This document shows, piece by piece, positions 31,741 to 43,200 of a DNA stretch of 64,000 nt (the first letter of the stretch is position 1; each line of letters begins with the position of its first letter). This DNA comes from Deuterostichococcus epilithicus (taxonomy: Eukaryota; Chlorophyta; Trebouxiophyceae; Prasiolales; Stichococcaceae). Both the position numbers and the translations under genes were made by a program. Location: positions 2,344,501 to 2,408,500 of the forward strand of contig JAVTLE010000005.1 of assembly GCA_033439295.1 (NCBI GenBank). The letters are read 5' to 3'. The notes under the pieces were generated by a model. The model had not been told where the DNA came from. It did no database searches and saw nothing but the letters and a program-made list of their open reading frames with translations.

Positions 31741-34700
31741 TCATCTGACCGGCACAATGTCGTCAATCTGCACAGCACGGCAGTCAACGTGAGCTTCGGG
31801 ACATGGCTTGAACCAAAGGTCAGAAGGAATTGTGTTGAGGAGTGTGCGTGACAGAGTTAGACCATGCTGCGCCACCCGCCAACTGCCTGCGCGGGCTTCA
31901 GCATGAGCCTGCGAGCCACGAGCGTGCAGCATGCCTTATTCCTTGCCCCAAAAAGGCACGAAAGAGGCGCGCAAGGAGGGGAGGGGAGGTTCCGCCGCAG
32001 AACGGAGGCGTGCATGAACCGACCCGCCGCACCTTGAGAATCATCCGCACGCACTCCGTCGCAAGCGTGAGCGCGGAGCTGGTGACCAGCAGCGGCTGCA
32101 CCACGTTCTCCTCCAGCATGTTGGTGACGCTGCCTCGGCGCACGTTGATGCCCGCGTGCGACTCGCCGCGCGCATGCCGGTTGCGCAGCTCCGTCACGAT
32201 CTGCGCAATTGCACGCGCCTCCCAGTGAGCCATCTCCAGCGCGTCTCAGGGGCAGCATGTGTCGGCTGTGTGTCTCCAGGCTGCGGACTCAAGCTGCAGT
32301 TGCCTGATTTGCCAGCCATGGGACCGCAGAAGAATGGTTGCCATCCAGCCATTGGAGCTTGAAAGCATGTGCAGCATAAGGTCGAGGTACGCACCGCGAT
32401 GGGGGACAGGCCCGCGTTCTCGGCAAGGGTGTAGGGCACCACCTCCAGAGCCTCCGCAAACGCTCGCACGCAGTAAGCCGGCATGCCCTGCACAAGGGAG
32501 TGCCGCCAATTGCGCGTCAGCACTGTGTGCAGCACTGCCTGGCGCCTCCTCTGCAGATGCAACCTTCCCAGCCCAGAGTGGGGTGGCAGAATGTCAGCCC
32601 TCCGCCCTGCAGTCCTGTCCTGCAGCGGACACACCGGCAGTGCTGCTGCCGACATCTGAAATTCAGGTGGCGTGCTGTGCACCTGCAGCGTCTTGGCCCA
32701 CTGCGTGAGTGCGTGCTCGACGGCCATCTCGGGCGCTGCGCCACCGGGCACAAGCGCCCGCTTGTGCACCAGGCACCGGATGACGCACAGCGCGTCGTGC
32801 AGCGAGCGCTCTGCCTCCTCCAGCACCAGTTTGTTGCTGCCGCGCAGCAGCACCGTGGCAGTGCGCCCCGCCCGCTGCACGCCCGTCACCTTGACCACCT
32901 TGCCGCTGCCGACCTGCGCGTGGGGTGGACATGCAATGCCCGCGTCAGCACAGTTTGCGGCCGTGCAGAGGGGAGGAGGGAACGAGAACAGATGGGCACG
33001 CCTGCCTGCCCTGCGAGGCACGATGACAGAAGCATACTCGCTCTCTTTGTTATGTGGCAGAAGGTCTTGTGGCAGAAGGTCTGGGCCCCAGCATGGCCCC
33101 CGGCACGCAACCAAGCAGCGGCATGACCAGGGGTAGGGGTCACAGCGGTGCCAAAAACTCCGTCAGCCGGGGGCGGGGGGGGGACCAGTCAGGCACGCAC
33201 GTCGACTTTCTGGACGTGACCCAGCTTGTTGGGGCGCATGCTGTACGGCTTCTCTACTAATCGGATCAAATGACATACAGATCATCCACAGGAAACTCAC
33301 ATCGACTTCCTGAACGAGGTCGGCGGCGCCCAGCTTGTCAGGGCGCATGCTGTCCACGTGCGCAATGGGCAGGCAGCCCAGCGTCTTGGAGATGAACTCG
33401 ATGTCATCACGCTCCACGTCCTGCACCACCATGATCTTGGCCTTCGCCTGCAAAAAGGCATGAGGGCGTTACTCGTAGCGGGGGTGTGCAGGTGTCAGAT
33501 GGTATTTCATGGCCAGATCTTAAATCGAGGCTCGACAGAGGCAACAACCGGAGACACACTTCTGCACTGATGTCAGCTGGCACAGCACCTGGCGCAGTTT
33601 GGCAGGGCCAGGCGCTCACACAAGAGGAGACGAAACATTGGCGGCCAGGCGGTGCGCACCAGGTAGTGCAGCGACAGGTCGGTGGTGGCGTCGCGCAGGA
33701 TGGACTTCTGGATGAGCAGCACGTTGGCGCCGCTGGCCCGTATCTTCTTCACCATCTGCAGGATGTAGTTGCGCTCCTCCTTGAGGATGCGGTCCATCTG
33801 CGAGCAGCAGCAAGGTGCCCTGCTTGGACGTTTGTGATCTGCGGCTGCTCCCACAGCTTGCGATGATGCCATCAGGCGGCAACGCAGGCGGCGCAAACCC
33901 GACCAACCCTCCGATAGAAGGTTGTTCAGGAGGGGTCGATGCTTTGGTGAAACTAGTTCACAGTCGATGTCCCGATCCAGATCCCCTTCGGCGATGCATG
34001 TGTGATGCTCAGCGACTGCCGCCGTACACCTGCTAGCCCAGTTTGGCGCTCCCCTGCAGTCGCACTGCAGCGCTGCGACCCAAGACGTCCGTGCCGGCAG
34101 GCCCCACCTGCGCGTAGTCGCTGATGATGACGTTGTTCTCCAGGTCCGTCTTGGGCGGTGACACATGGAACTGGATGAGCGCGATCTTGGCGTTCTCCAC
34201 GCGCGTGGGGCCGCCGGCGGCCTTTGCTGCCTTTTGGTCGAACACCATGCCGTCCACCATCTCGCTGTCGTCCACCGTGCCGCCCAGCTTGGTCACCACC
34301 CGGATGTCCCGCAGGTCCAGCCTGCAGATTTGACGGCTGGGACGATTTCTCGTGGTGTCGAGTGTAACAATATTGCTTGGTGTTGCAGATGCAGAGTGAT
34401 TCTCTTGGTGTCTGCTGGTGCGCATGAGTAGGTGTTTTGATGAAGCCGAGGATGTTTGGGGGCCACACAGCAGCAACGGGCATGCACAGTGGCAGAGCAC
34501 TCACTGATTCGGCTGCGCGGGGTCGAGGACCTTCGTGACGCAGTCGACCGCCATGGGCGACAACAGCGAGGAGTACTGCGACACCACCTTGCTGCTGAGC
34601 GCTCTGCAGCACAGCACAGGGCACGTACTGCCTTTTGGCACACCTCCTCTGCAGGCCATGGCGCCCGCAAAGTCACCCAGCAACAGCGTCGATACCGTGC

Positions 34701-35677
34701 ATGGCTGATGACTGTGACACGAGGGCACAGTCCCGAGCTCACGTGTTTGACGCCTCGATGAGGGCCGCCCGGTCCTCCAGGTTCACCGGCACCGAGATGC
34801 TTTCCAGCACCTGAAGGCAGCAGGCGCAATCCAGCTCAGCTGCGTGCGCCGTCGGTCCTACACGCAAGCTCGGCATGCCAGCTGCCGTCCCCGCTCGTTT
34901 GCACAAGTCGTCGAGTCTCTGAAATGGACGTCGCCCAACCTCTACAGCCTTGTTGACGGCCATGTTGAAGGAGTCGGAAACAATGGTGGGGTGGATGCCG
35001 CGTTCCAGCAGCTCCAGCGCCTTTTTGAGCAGTGCGCCGCACAGCACCACCACGCTGGTCGTGCCGTCGCCCGCCACGATGTCCTGCGCGCCGATGCATG
35101 CCACTACAACCCCGTTGCCGAGGCTAGGTAAGGCAAGCGGTCTGAGCCGCTTGCTGAAGAGATTGGCAGGACGATGCGCGGCCTGCCGTGGCTCTGGCCC
35201 CAGCACATCCTGGTGAGCTATTCTCACCTGAGACTTTGATAGCTCGACCAGCATCTTCGCCGCTGGCTGCGTGACGCTCATCTTATTCAGAATCGTGGCG
35301 CCGTCGTTGGTAATGATCACCTCGCCATCCGGCTGGCAGACCTGCGTGGCGGTCGAAACCACACTGAGTAAGAGGCACAGGCCATCAGGTGCGTGGGCTG
35401 TGCAAGCCGGATGATGTATTGCACCACCGCCGCCGTACCATCTTGTCCATGCCTCGCGGACCGAGGCTGGTGCGAACGACATCTGCTACTGCCTTCGCTG
35501 CCTCAATGTTTGTGAGTCTGACATCCTTCTTCCGGGTGTTCTCCCTGCGAGACGCAGGTTGAGTCCGTCAGCGGATCGCCTGCTGGATGGCTGCAGGCAC
35601 ATGATGGACCCATTGTGCGGGTGCTAGTACCTGTACGTTTCTCCCTTTGAAGCATATGGTTGCGGCACTGCAGCCAT
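31741..35677 (-). CDS. CCT4: T-complex protein 1 subunit delta (CCT4)
   Basis: CCT4 is one of eight subunits of the cytosolic chaperonin that folds actin, tubulin and other proteins. The ATG at 35677 gives [16 protein letters not shown]. Splicing leads to [34 protein letters not shown] and [33 protein letters not shown] follows, with the GDGTT ATP-site motif. Then come [65 protein letters not shown] and [20 protein letters not shown]. The rest gives [64 protein letters not shown] and [17 protein letters not shown], ending IDDIVPVR with TGA. The HAGINVRRG segment and the D-D-I-V end identify the delta subunit. About thirteen exons. Intron sequence near 33200 holds a degraded copy of the preceding exon end. 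Confidence 0.96.
33195..33360. repeat. Degraded copy of a CCT4 exon end in the next intron
   Basis: On the minus strand the real exon ends [20 protein letters not shown] before GTGAGT (exon end 33301). The intron contains [15 protein letters not shown] before GTGCGT (33201), 100 bases on. The copy lacks a few internal bases. Confidence 0.85.
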
Positions 35678-36204
35678 GGTTGGCGGCGGAGCCGCTGTCC
35701 GAATTCAACAGCCAAGAGCCTTCACGGTTGATGAAGATTTCTTCAATCGGATTAAACCGCTGGATTCTCAGGTTACGGGTCGGTGACAGTCGCAACGATC
35801 AAGGCGCGCTATATAACCCAGGATGCAAGCACATGCAGTGATGTCACACGCAAATGCATCGCGCATCGCCTTCACATCTGCCGCCTGCCTCTTTCGCGGG
35901 AGCAGGGTCCAGGTCAGTCCAGGTCACTTTCCGCGCCATTAGTCATCCTTATTGCTGGCAAGGGCCAAGGGCCAGGCAGCACGCAGCGCGGCCAGATACC
36001 CGTTTCAGCGACTTCCTGTTCTATTCGCGTATGGCAAAGGCGGGGATGAGGCTGTGACGAAGTGGCCGCACACCCACGATGTCGTTGTTGGGCCAACTGC
36101 ATGCGGGACGCTCGTGTGCCAGCTCGACACAGCAGAGTTATGTGCAGTCGAGTCAACGCCTAGGCTGTTGATCAAATCACAGTGACAGCGCGTGACCCTG
36201 GTCG
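35678..36204. promoter_or_regulatory. Divergent promoter region of CCT4 and PI4K beta
   Basis: About 530 bases between two outward-facing starts. CTATATAACC at 35809-35818 is a TATA-like match on the plus strand, about 390 bases before the PI4K ATG. A minus-strand element was not found. Confidence 0.45.
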
Positions 36205-39200
36205 ATGGCGGCATCCCGAGCTCGCGACCTGCCGCGGGAGGAGGGCCATTTGTTGGCCACAGCAGTGGACTCAGGACCTGGACCCGCCGGGGAGCCGCCA
36301 AGCGGCAAGACTGATCTGCTGCTGCGCTTCTTCGACTCGCAGTTCTTTGACGAATGGATCGCGCTCCAGTGAGTGGCTGCTGAGACACTCATTTTAGGAG
36401 TTTCGCGCCCCGAGCGGAACACAGAGGATGCAGCAGGCGCCTGATGGTTCGCAATTTGACAGTTGGACTCACTGCAGAATTCCACACAACGTCATCTGTT
36501 GCGGGCCATCTCGAAGCCTGAAAATGCCGTTCTGGTGGCTTGCCGCTGTCGGCTGCACCTGGGCGCTTGAGTATGTGCCCGGCTGCAACTCCCGATGAGA
36601 GGCATCAGACAGGCTGCTAGAGCACGGGACGATACACCGAGTCTCTGCTTGTAAATACGCCTTCACCTGGGTAATTTCGGCGCATTTCTGCCGCAGGTAC
36701 CTGTTCAAGAGCACGAGCGCGGGGGTGCAGGACTATCTGTGCAACCGGCTGTACAGCCTGCCGGAGGCGGGCGTCGAACGCTACCTGCTGCAGCTGGGGC
36801 AGCTGGTGCTGACGCGACCGCACTCCTCGCTGGAGCGTGTGCTCATCGACCTGTGTGCTCGCTCCCTGCGCCTGGCGGTCAAGGTGGGTGGGGCGCAGAC
36901 AGGTTCCAAAGGTGTGCAAATCCCAATGGCGAAGGGAGGGCGTCAGGAACGGTCTCCAGCATACCGTTGCCGTGTACTGATCTGCGGAGCTGGGCACATG
37001 CATGAGACCCCTGCAACGGGGCGGCGGGCGTCTCTGGGCATCCGCCTCCAAATGGCCAAGCTGTCTGCAAGAGCGTGCGAGCCTTCACTCGATGGTCATC
37101 ATCCTGCTGCCTCCGCAGGTGTACTGGCTGGTGCTAGCGCACACGCAGGACCACCCAAACGACAAATACGCTGCAGAATTCCGTGATGCTTGTGAGCGCG
37201 CCGCCGTGGAGGGCTACTGGGTGGGTGTGCACATCACCACAAAGTTCCAATCTGCATGCGCACGCTGCACCAGCCTGCAGCCCGTCATGCAGCGTGATGA
37301 TGTGAAGGCTGCTCGGCAGGGTCTCGCTGACTGTTCATGCAGCGTGTGGTCTCGAAGAGGGCTTGAGCAGCAGGGTCCGTCGCCTTGTTCTGCTGCAGGA
37401 GCCGCCGTTCAAGGACGCCAAGCTTCTACCGCTGAGCCCGGTGCGCAGCAACATGTTCAGCCCGCCCATGAGCCCCACCGGCTCCATGAGCGGTGCCTTC
37501 AGCCCCCGCCCCAGGTGCGACCCCCGACCTGGCCCTGCAGGCATCGCTCAATACAGCGCAGTGCTGCCGCTGGTGTCTGCATCAAGTCACCTTTCGTGGG
37601 TTGCGCAGACATGTGGACGCTGTCACAGCGCATGTGCGCAGCGGCTGCTCGTGCGTACAATTGCTGGAGGACCCCGTACAAGACGCCTGGTCCTCCGCAG
37701 GCGGCGGCGCAACAGCGCTGACGGCTACCTTGCGGAGGCAGCTGGGCGATGCCTGAGCCCGGTGGGGGTGCGCTCGCCGCAGCGGGCGCCGTCGCCCGAC
37801 GGCCTGGCGGCGGGGCGCCCCATGTCGCCGGACGCCGTCAGCCGCGGCATGTCCAGCCAGGTCATGGGCCTGGAGGGTCTCATGTATGGGTCGCCCACCT
37901 ACGTACGCCCCGGCAGGTGCGGGCCATTGGGAAACCACAATCCTCACCCTGTGTGGCGCTGCTGCACCCTCTGTCACGATCCCTACGTGCGCCATGGCAG
38001 GTGCGGGGGTGTGCCGCTGGAAGCGGTAACCAGGTGCTGCTGCAATGCCGCTGCAAGTTGTTGAGGCCCAGACGAAGACACGGGGCATCAAAAGTGTCAC
38101 AGAAAGTGCTACGCAAGACTCTCTCATCCTTGCTTGAGCACTGTCAAGCTCCAACTTAGACAGGAGGGAGACTGTCGTGATATCCTCGCAGCAGGCACGG
38201 GGAGGAGGAGCCGCTGAGCCCGGCGGAGCGCGCGCGGGTGGCGCGGCTCAGATCGGAACTGGGCGATGGCGAGGGCGTGTCCGCGCTGCTGGCGACCAGC
38301 CTGCGGGACAGCGACGGCGGCGGCAGCGGCCTGGTCGGCACGCCGGAACTGCTGTCGCCGCCGTCCAGCCCGCGGCAGCGCTACCACACCTTTGGCGCCA
38401 CCCTCGACTTCATCGAGGTGCTGTGAACGGTCACGATGGGCTGACGTCAAGTGAATGATCGTGCCACGGCAGCCCTTACCAGATCGCCATGTCAGAACGT
38501 GTGACGCCTTCTGACGCCCTGCCATGCCACCTGCCTGCTCCTGCTGTCCGTGCTCCTGCTGTCAGCTCTCTGCCCTGTCTCCCAGCTTGCGGACCAGCTT
38601 GGCTGTGCAACATTGTGTCTTCCTGCAACACGGCTCCACAAAAGAAAGCACAAGCCTGTCCGCAGGCGCTGTGCCTGGCGAGCAGCGGGCTAACAGCATT
38701 TGCGCACGAGGACCGTCAGTGGGCGCTGGTGCGGGCGCTGCAGGACATCAGCACCGCGGTGGAGGGAGCCTCACGGCAGGGCATCGCCATCTGGTCGCCG
38801 CTCGGCACCGCAGACCAGCGCATCGTGCGGCTCGCCGCCCGCGACTCACGCCTGCTCGCCTCCCGGTGCGACGGCAGCTGTGTCGCCGGCTCTGCTGCAG
38901 TGCCGGGGTGGCTGAGATGCCTGCCAGGGTCCTGTTCGTTCTGCTGGAAGGCTTCTCGCATGCCCATTGCATCTATTTATGGTTTGATGGGCTGTCGCTT
39001 GAAAGGCTGACACTCCATCTCATATGAGGAGTGTCACTGGCGCAGGGAGAAGGCGCCCTTCCTGCTGTATGTGGAGGTGCTGCAGCCGGACCAGGCGGAC
39101 GCAGAGAAGCCGGCGGGCGCTGAGGTTCTCCAGGTAGCCCGCAGCCGCGTTTCTGACTGCACCTGCTGCCAGTTTCCCGGCCCCAATGGGCCTGCTGTTT

Positions 39201-40265
39201 GCTCTTGCGCAGAGGAACGCATGCGCGTTCAGGTTGGTGTCGAAAGAAGCAAGGTTCTGACCTGGTGAGCACCCATCAAGCTTTGTGTGCGACTTCTGCC
39301 CATGTCCCCAGCAGTCGCCGCTGGCGGCCAGGGCGGGTGCCGAGCTGGGTGCGCCAGCCCTATCCGAGGTCTCCCTCGGCATGCCGGCGTCGGCGCCAGC
39401 GAACTCGGCCACCACAGCAGCCGCCAAGGCGGCAGTTGCGGGCTTGGAGAACGGCCGCACCGCATCGGCGCCTGTGACGGTGCAGCGCACCGTCAGTGCC
39501 GCAGAGGAGGCCGGTGGCAGTGCGTTGCTTCTTGGCACTGCAAGCACCCCTTTCCCTGGCTCCCAGCCGAACCTCCTTGATCCAGGGCGGGGTATGTCAG
39601 GGCGGTATGCCTGCCTGCGAGTCACCCTGACACCACCTCCAGGCGCTGTCTGGCCAGACAAATAGTGGAGCCAGAGTAGTCAGTTCATGCAATGGCTCCT
39701 TCGACCCTCCAAGTCGACGAGTGGACTGGACGGCTGTACGGCATGTTATGAGAGGAAGCACATTCCTCTGTGGCGCAGGCGGCGCGGACCCCTTCGTGCA
39801 CCTGCAGCTGGCGCTGGGGCCGCAGCAGCATCAGCAGCAGCGGGGCAGCCACCAGCGCAGCGCCAGCACCAGCGCAGCATTTGCGGACCTGCCGCACGCG
39901 GACGCATGGCCAGCGGCGCACTCGCGCCGCTCCCTGTCCTTTGCGGAGGGTCACCAGCAGCCGCCACCGCCGCCGCCGCCGCCGCGGCTCTCGCCGCAGC
40001 GGCGGCGGCACACCATGGCAGAGGTGGCGGCTGCAGACAGTGTTGCAGAAAGCGGCGCCTTTGGCGCAGCAAACGGCGCGGCAGTTATTGGCACGGAGTC
40101 GCCGACAGTTGGGGACGGGGCCAGCCAACAGTCAGTGCAGCAGGGCCGTCCGCAGACCATGGCGGATGCGGGGGAGCCGCTGCCGCGCTCCCCCAGCCTG
40201 CACCCTCCGCACCAGCTGCAGCGGGACCGGCAGCGGCAACGGGAGGAGCGGGTAGCTGACCTCCC

Positions 40266-40298
<33 letters not shown>

Positions 40299-43200
40299 GG
40301 ATGGGCGACAGTCGCCGCTGCAGCAGCCGGAGATGCAGCATCGGCACTCGCCGCCGCGGCAGCAGCTGTGTTCGCCGCGGGCATCGCAGGATGGGAGCCA
40401 CCGGCCGCCCGACCTGGCCTCGGCAGCGGCGCAGCAGCCATTGCCACCGCCCTCGGCGGCGCAGCCGGCGTTCGGTCAGCGCGGCCGAAACTTGTCGGCC
40501 GACTCCTTCACCATGTGCGCCGCCCCACTCATGACGCCAGCAGCAAGCAACTTTGGGGCCGGCAAACGGAGACCGCCCTGCAGCGATGTGCTCCCCAAGT
40601 CTGTAACACCGCCGAAGCGGACGTTGCATACGCCCTCAACAGAGCACGTCATTCACCAGGAGTGCACCTTTTACAGGGTCATGGTGTCTCCAAATGTAGG
40701 TGACGATCCCCAAACTCTCCAACCCAATGCAACCGGTACTGACACACAGACATCAGGTTTTCATTGGCACGGTGGCGCTCACGATGCAGGGGCCTGACGA
40801 CGGCGATGGAGGGGCTGCGCGGAAATGCACCGCTGGTGCGCCTGCAGCTGACGGTGCACAATGACATGCCAACAGCGGCGCCCTCGCATCCCAGCACCCC
40901 CGGCACCGCCTCCAGTGCCGACAGCAACGCCACGGTGCGCAGCTGCGACTTTGCTGTGACGGCATTGATCATGGATGTTTGCTCCGTGTGCCAAGCGAAG
41001 TTCCCACGAGATGATTTGCTGCTGGCGTGCAGTTGTGATGGCCGTAGCATGCTCTGCTCTCCTGCCACTTGCACCCGTGCGAGGCCCTCAACACTTTCAT
41101 GTGCCTCATGTCTGCCGCAGTTCCGGCGGTACTCTGACGGCGATACAAGCAGCTTGGCGGCCTCGCCGGAGGCGCCCAACTGGCTGCGAGCAGCGTCAAT
41201 GGGCGTCCACCCGGAGTCTGCGCCCGCGGACCAGCATCCGCTGAACTCCGGCTGGCTATGCAAGCTGGGCCTGTGCAAGTACGACCGCTGAGCTTTGACG
41301 GAAGTTGTTTTGGTAGCTTTTACTGACTGGGTGCAGCCACGAGGTTTGTATCCATCCCAAGCAGCCAGTGGATGAATGTACTTGAGCCCGAACTGCAACT
41401 GCCCTTGCAAACATTGCGCCTCTCAGTGCTTGTTTGTCGGGTCACCGGCCTGCCTACGGTCCGCACTGCACCTGCACCGCAGGCAGTGCAGCGCGCAGGC
41501 GACGGCAACGAAGGCAGCGCAGGCGGCGGCGGCGGCAGAACCGCATGTTGAGGTGAGCCTCAAGGTGCACGGCGGGCTGGACCTGCGGCTTCAGCCGCCG
41601 CCGGCGGGCGGCGGCCACCGGCGGGTGCCGTCGGCGGAGGCGCTGTCCCACATGGCGGCAAAGCACCGCTCGAGCGTGCCGCCGCCGGCGATGTCGCCGC
41701 GCAGTCAGCAGGCGGCGGGCGCCGCCGCCGCCGCGGCGCACGGCAGCGCCAACAATGGCCGCCCGCCGCCGCGGCCTCCATGAGTTCGACGGACGGCGGC
41801 GGCGGCGGCGCGGGCACCTCATGGCGCCGGCGGTGTCGCCGCAGCCGCGGGGCGGCGTCCGCGGCGGCGCGGGCGGCCGCGGCGGTGGCGGCGCGGCCGC
41901 CAAGCTGCCGCCGCACGNGCCCGGGCCGGTGGCCACGCTGGAGGCGGCGCTGCTGGCGTCGGCGCGGCGCGGCCCCAGTGCATTGCAGGAGCAGTGAGCA
42001 GCCCCATGTTCAAGCCCCACCAAGCCATTCCCCTTATCTCCGACTGCTGCTCGCCGCAACTGCAGAGGTCGCGTTCCCTCCGCTGCTGCGCAGCACGGCA
42101 AGCCGAGCCGACACCCCCCATCGCAAGGCACTCGATGCTGACGAATTGGACTCTCCCTCTGAAGTGCAGCGACATCTTCGGAGGCCTGTGCTCTCCAAGA
42201 TGTCACCAATACCGACTGCCACGGGCTCACAGATTGGACACGTACGATGCAGGCGGCGGACGGAGGCGGTGATCAGCGCAGCGGACGAGGCGCGGCAGAG
42301 CGCGCAGGCTGCGCTCTCGCAGGCAGAGTGCAAGGAGCAGCGGGAAATGGCGGAGGCCATCTACGGCGAGCGGTGAGGCTGCCTGAACATCACACTGCCA
42401 CCCAGGGGGCCCCGAAAGCCTTCCTGCCCGCCGGCTCTGGTGATGCGCTGTGGGGCGCAACGCCTGCTGCTGATGGACCCCTCCCGATGCGTCAGGCGGC
42501 CGCCGCTGCAGGACGGCGCCCGCTGCAGGGCGCACCGGAGGACGAGCTTTCCAAGGTGGGTGTCAGACTCCGTGCGTGAGCGCGTGGCTTGTTCGGCGCC
42601 GCACAGGTTCCAGGACAAGTCGGAGCGGGTGCGGCAGCGCAGCCCCTACGGCCGGCGTCCCGGCTGGGCGCTGCGCCCTGTCATGGTCAAGTCGGGCGAC
42701 GACTGCCGCCAGGAGGCGCTCGCCATGCAGCTCATCTCCGCCTTCGACACCATCTTCCAGGTGCCCGCCTGCTGCGCCGCCCCCTCGCCTGCTCCGTGCC
42801 TTCCGTGCAGCGCCGCCCGACACACCTGGCCGCACGCTTCAGTGTGGCCCTCGCTCCCTCCTCAGACCTGGGGCCTCGTCATGCCTTGTGCGGCCCCTGT
42901 CGCACCCTGCCACGGCCGCCGCGGCGCAGACAAAGGTGGCAGTGGCGCCCACACGGAGCGTCCGGCGTCTCCGCAGCTGCACCACCCGCAGCACACACGC
43001 TCCCAAAGTAACGGGACGGGGCATCATGCCACCGCTCCCGCGCGTCACTTCGCTCCCCCTCTGGCTCCGTCCCTCCACAACAAGCCTGCAGCCTGCCCGC
43101 AGCAGCGTGCGCGACGGCCTCGCGTCCCCCTGAAGCCCAGCCCCTGCTCGCCCGCAGGAGGAGCGGCTGCCGCTGTGGCTGCGCCCCTACGAGGTGCTGG

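Noticed and set aside
39721-40797. A 358-codon Gln/Pro/Ser-rich open frame as a separate gene
   Set aside because: It is one long linker exon of PI4K beta plus a little intron. It lies between conserved PI4K segments on the same strand and has no own start context.
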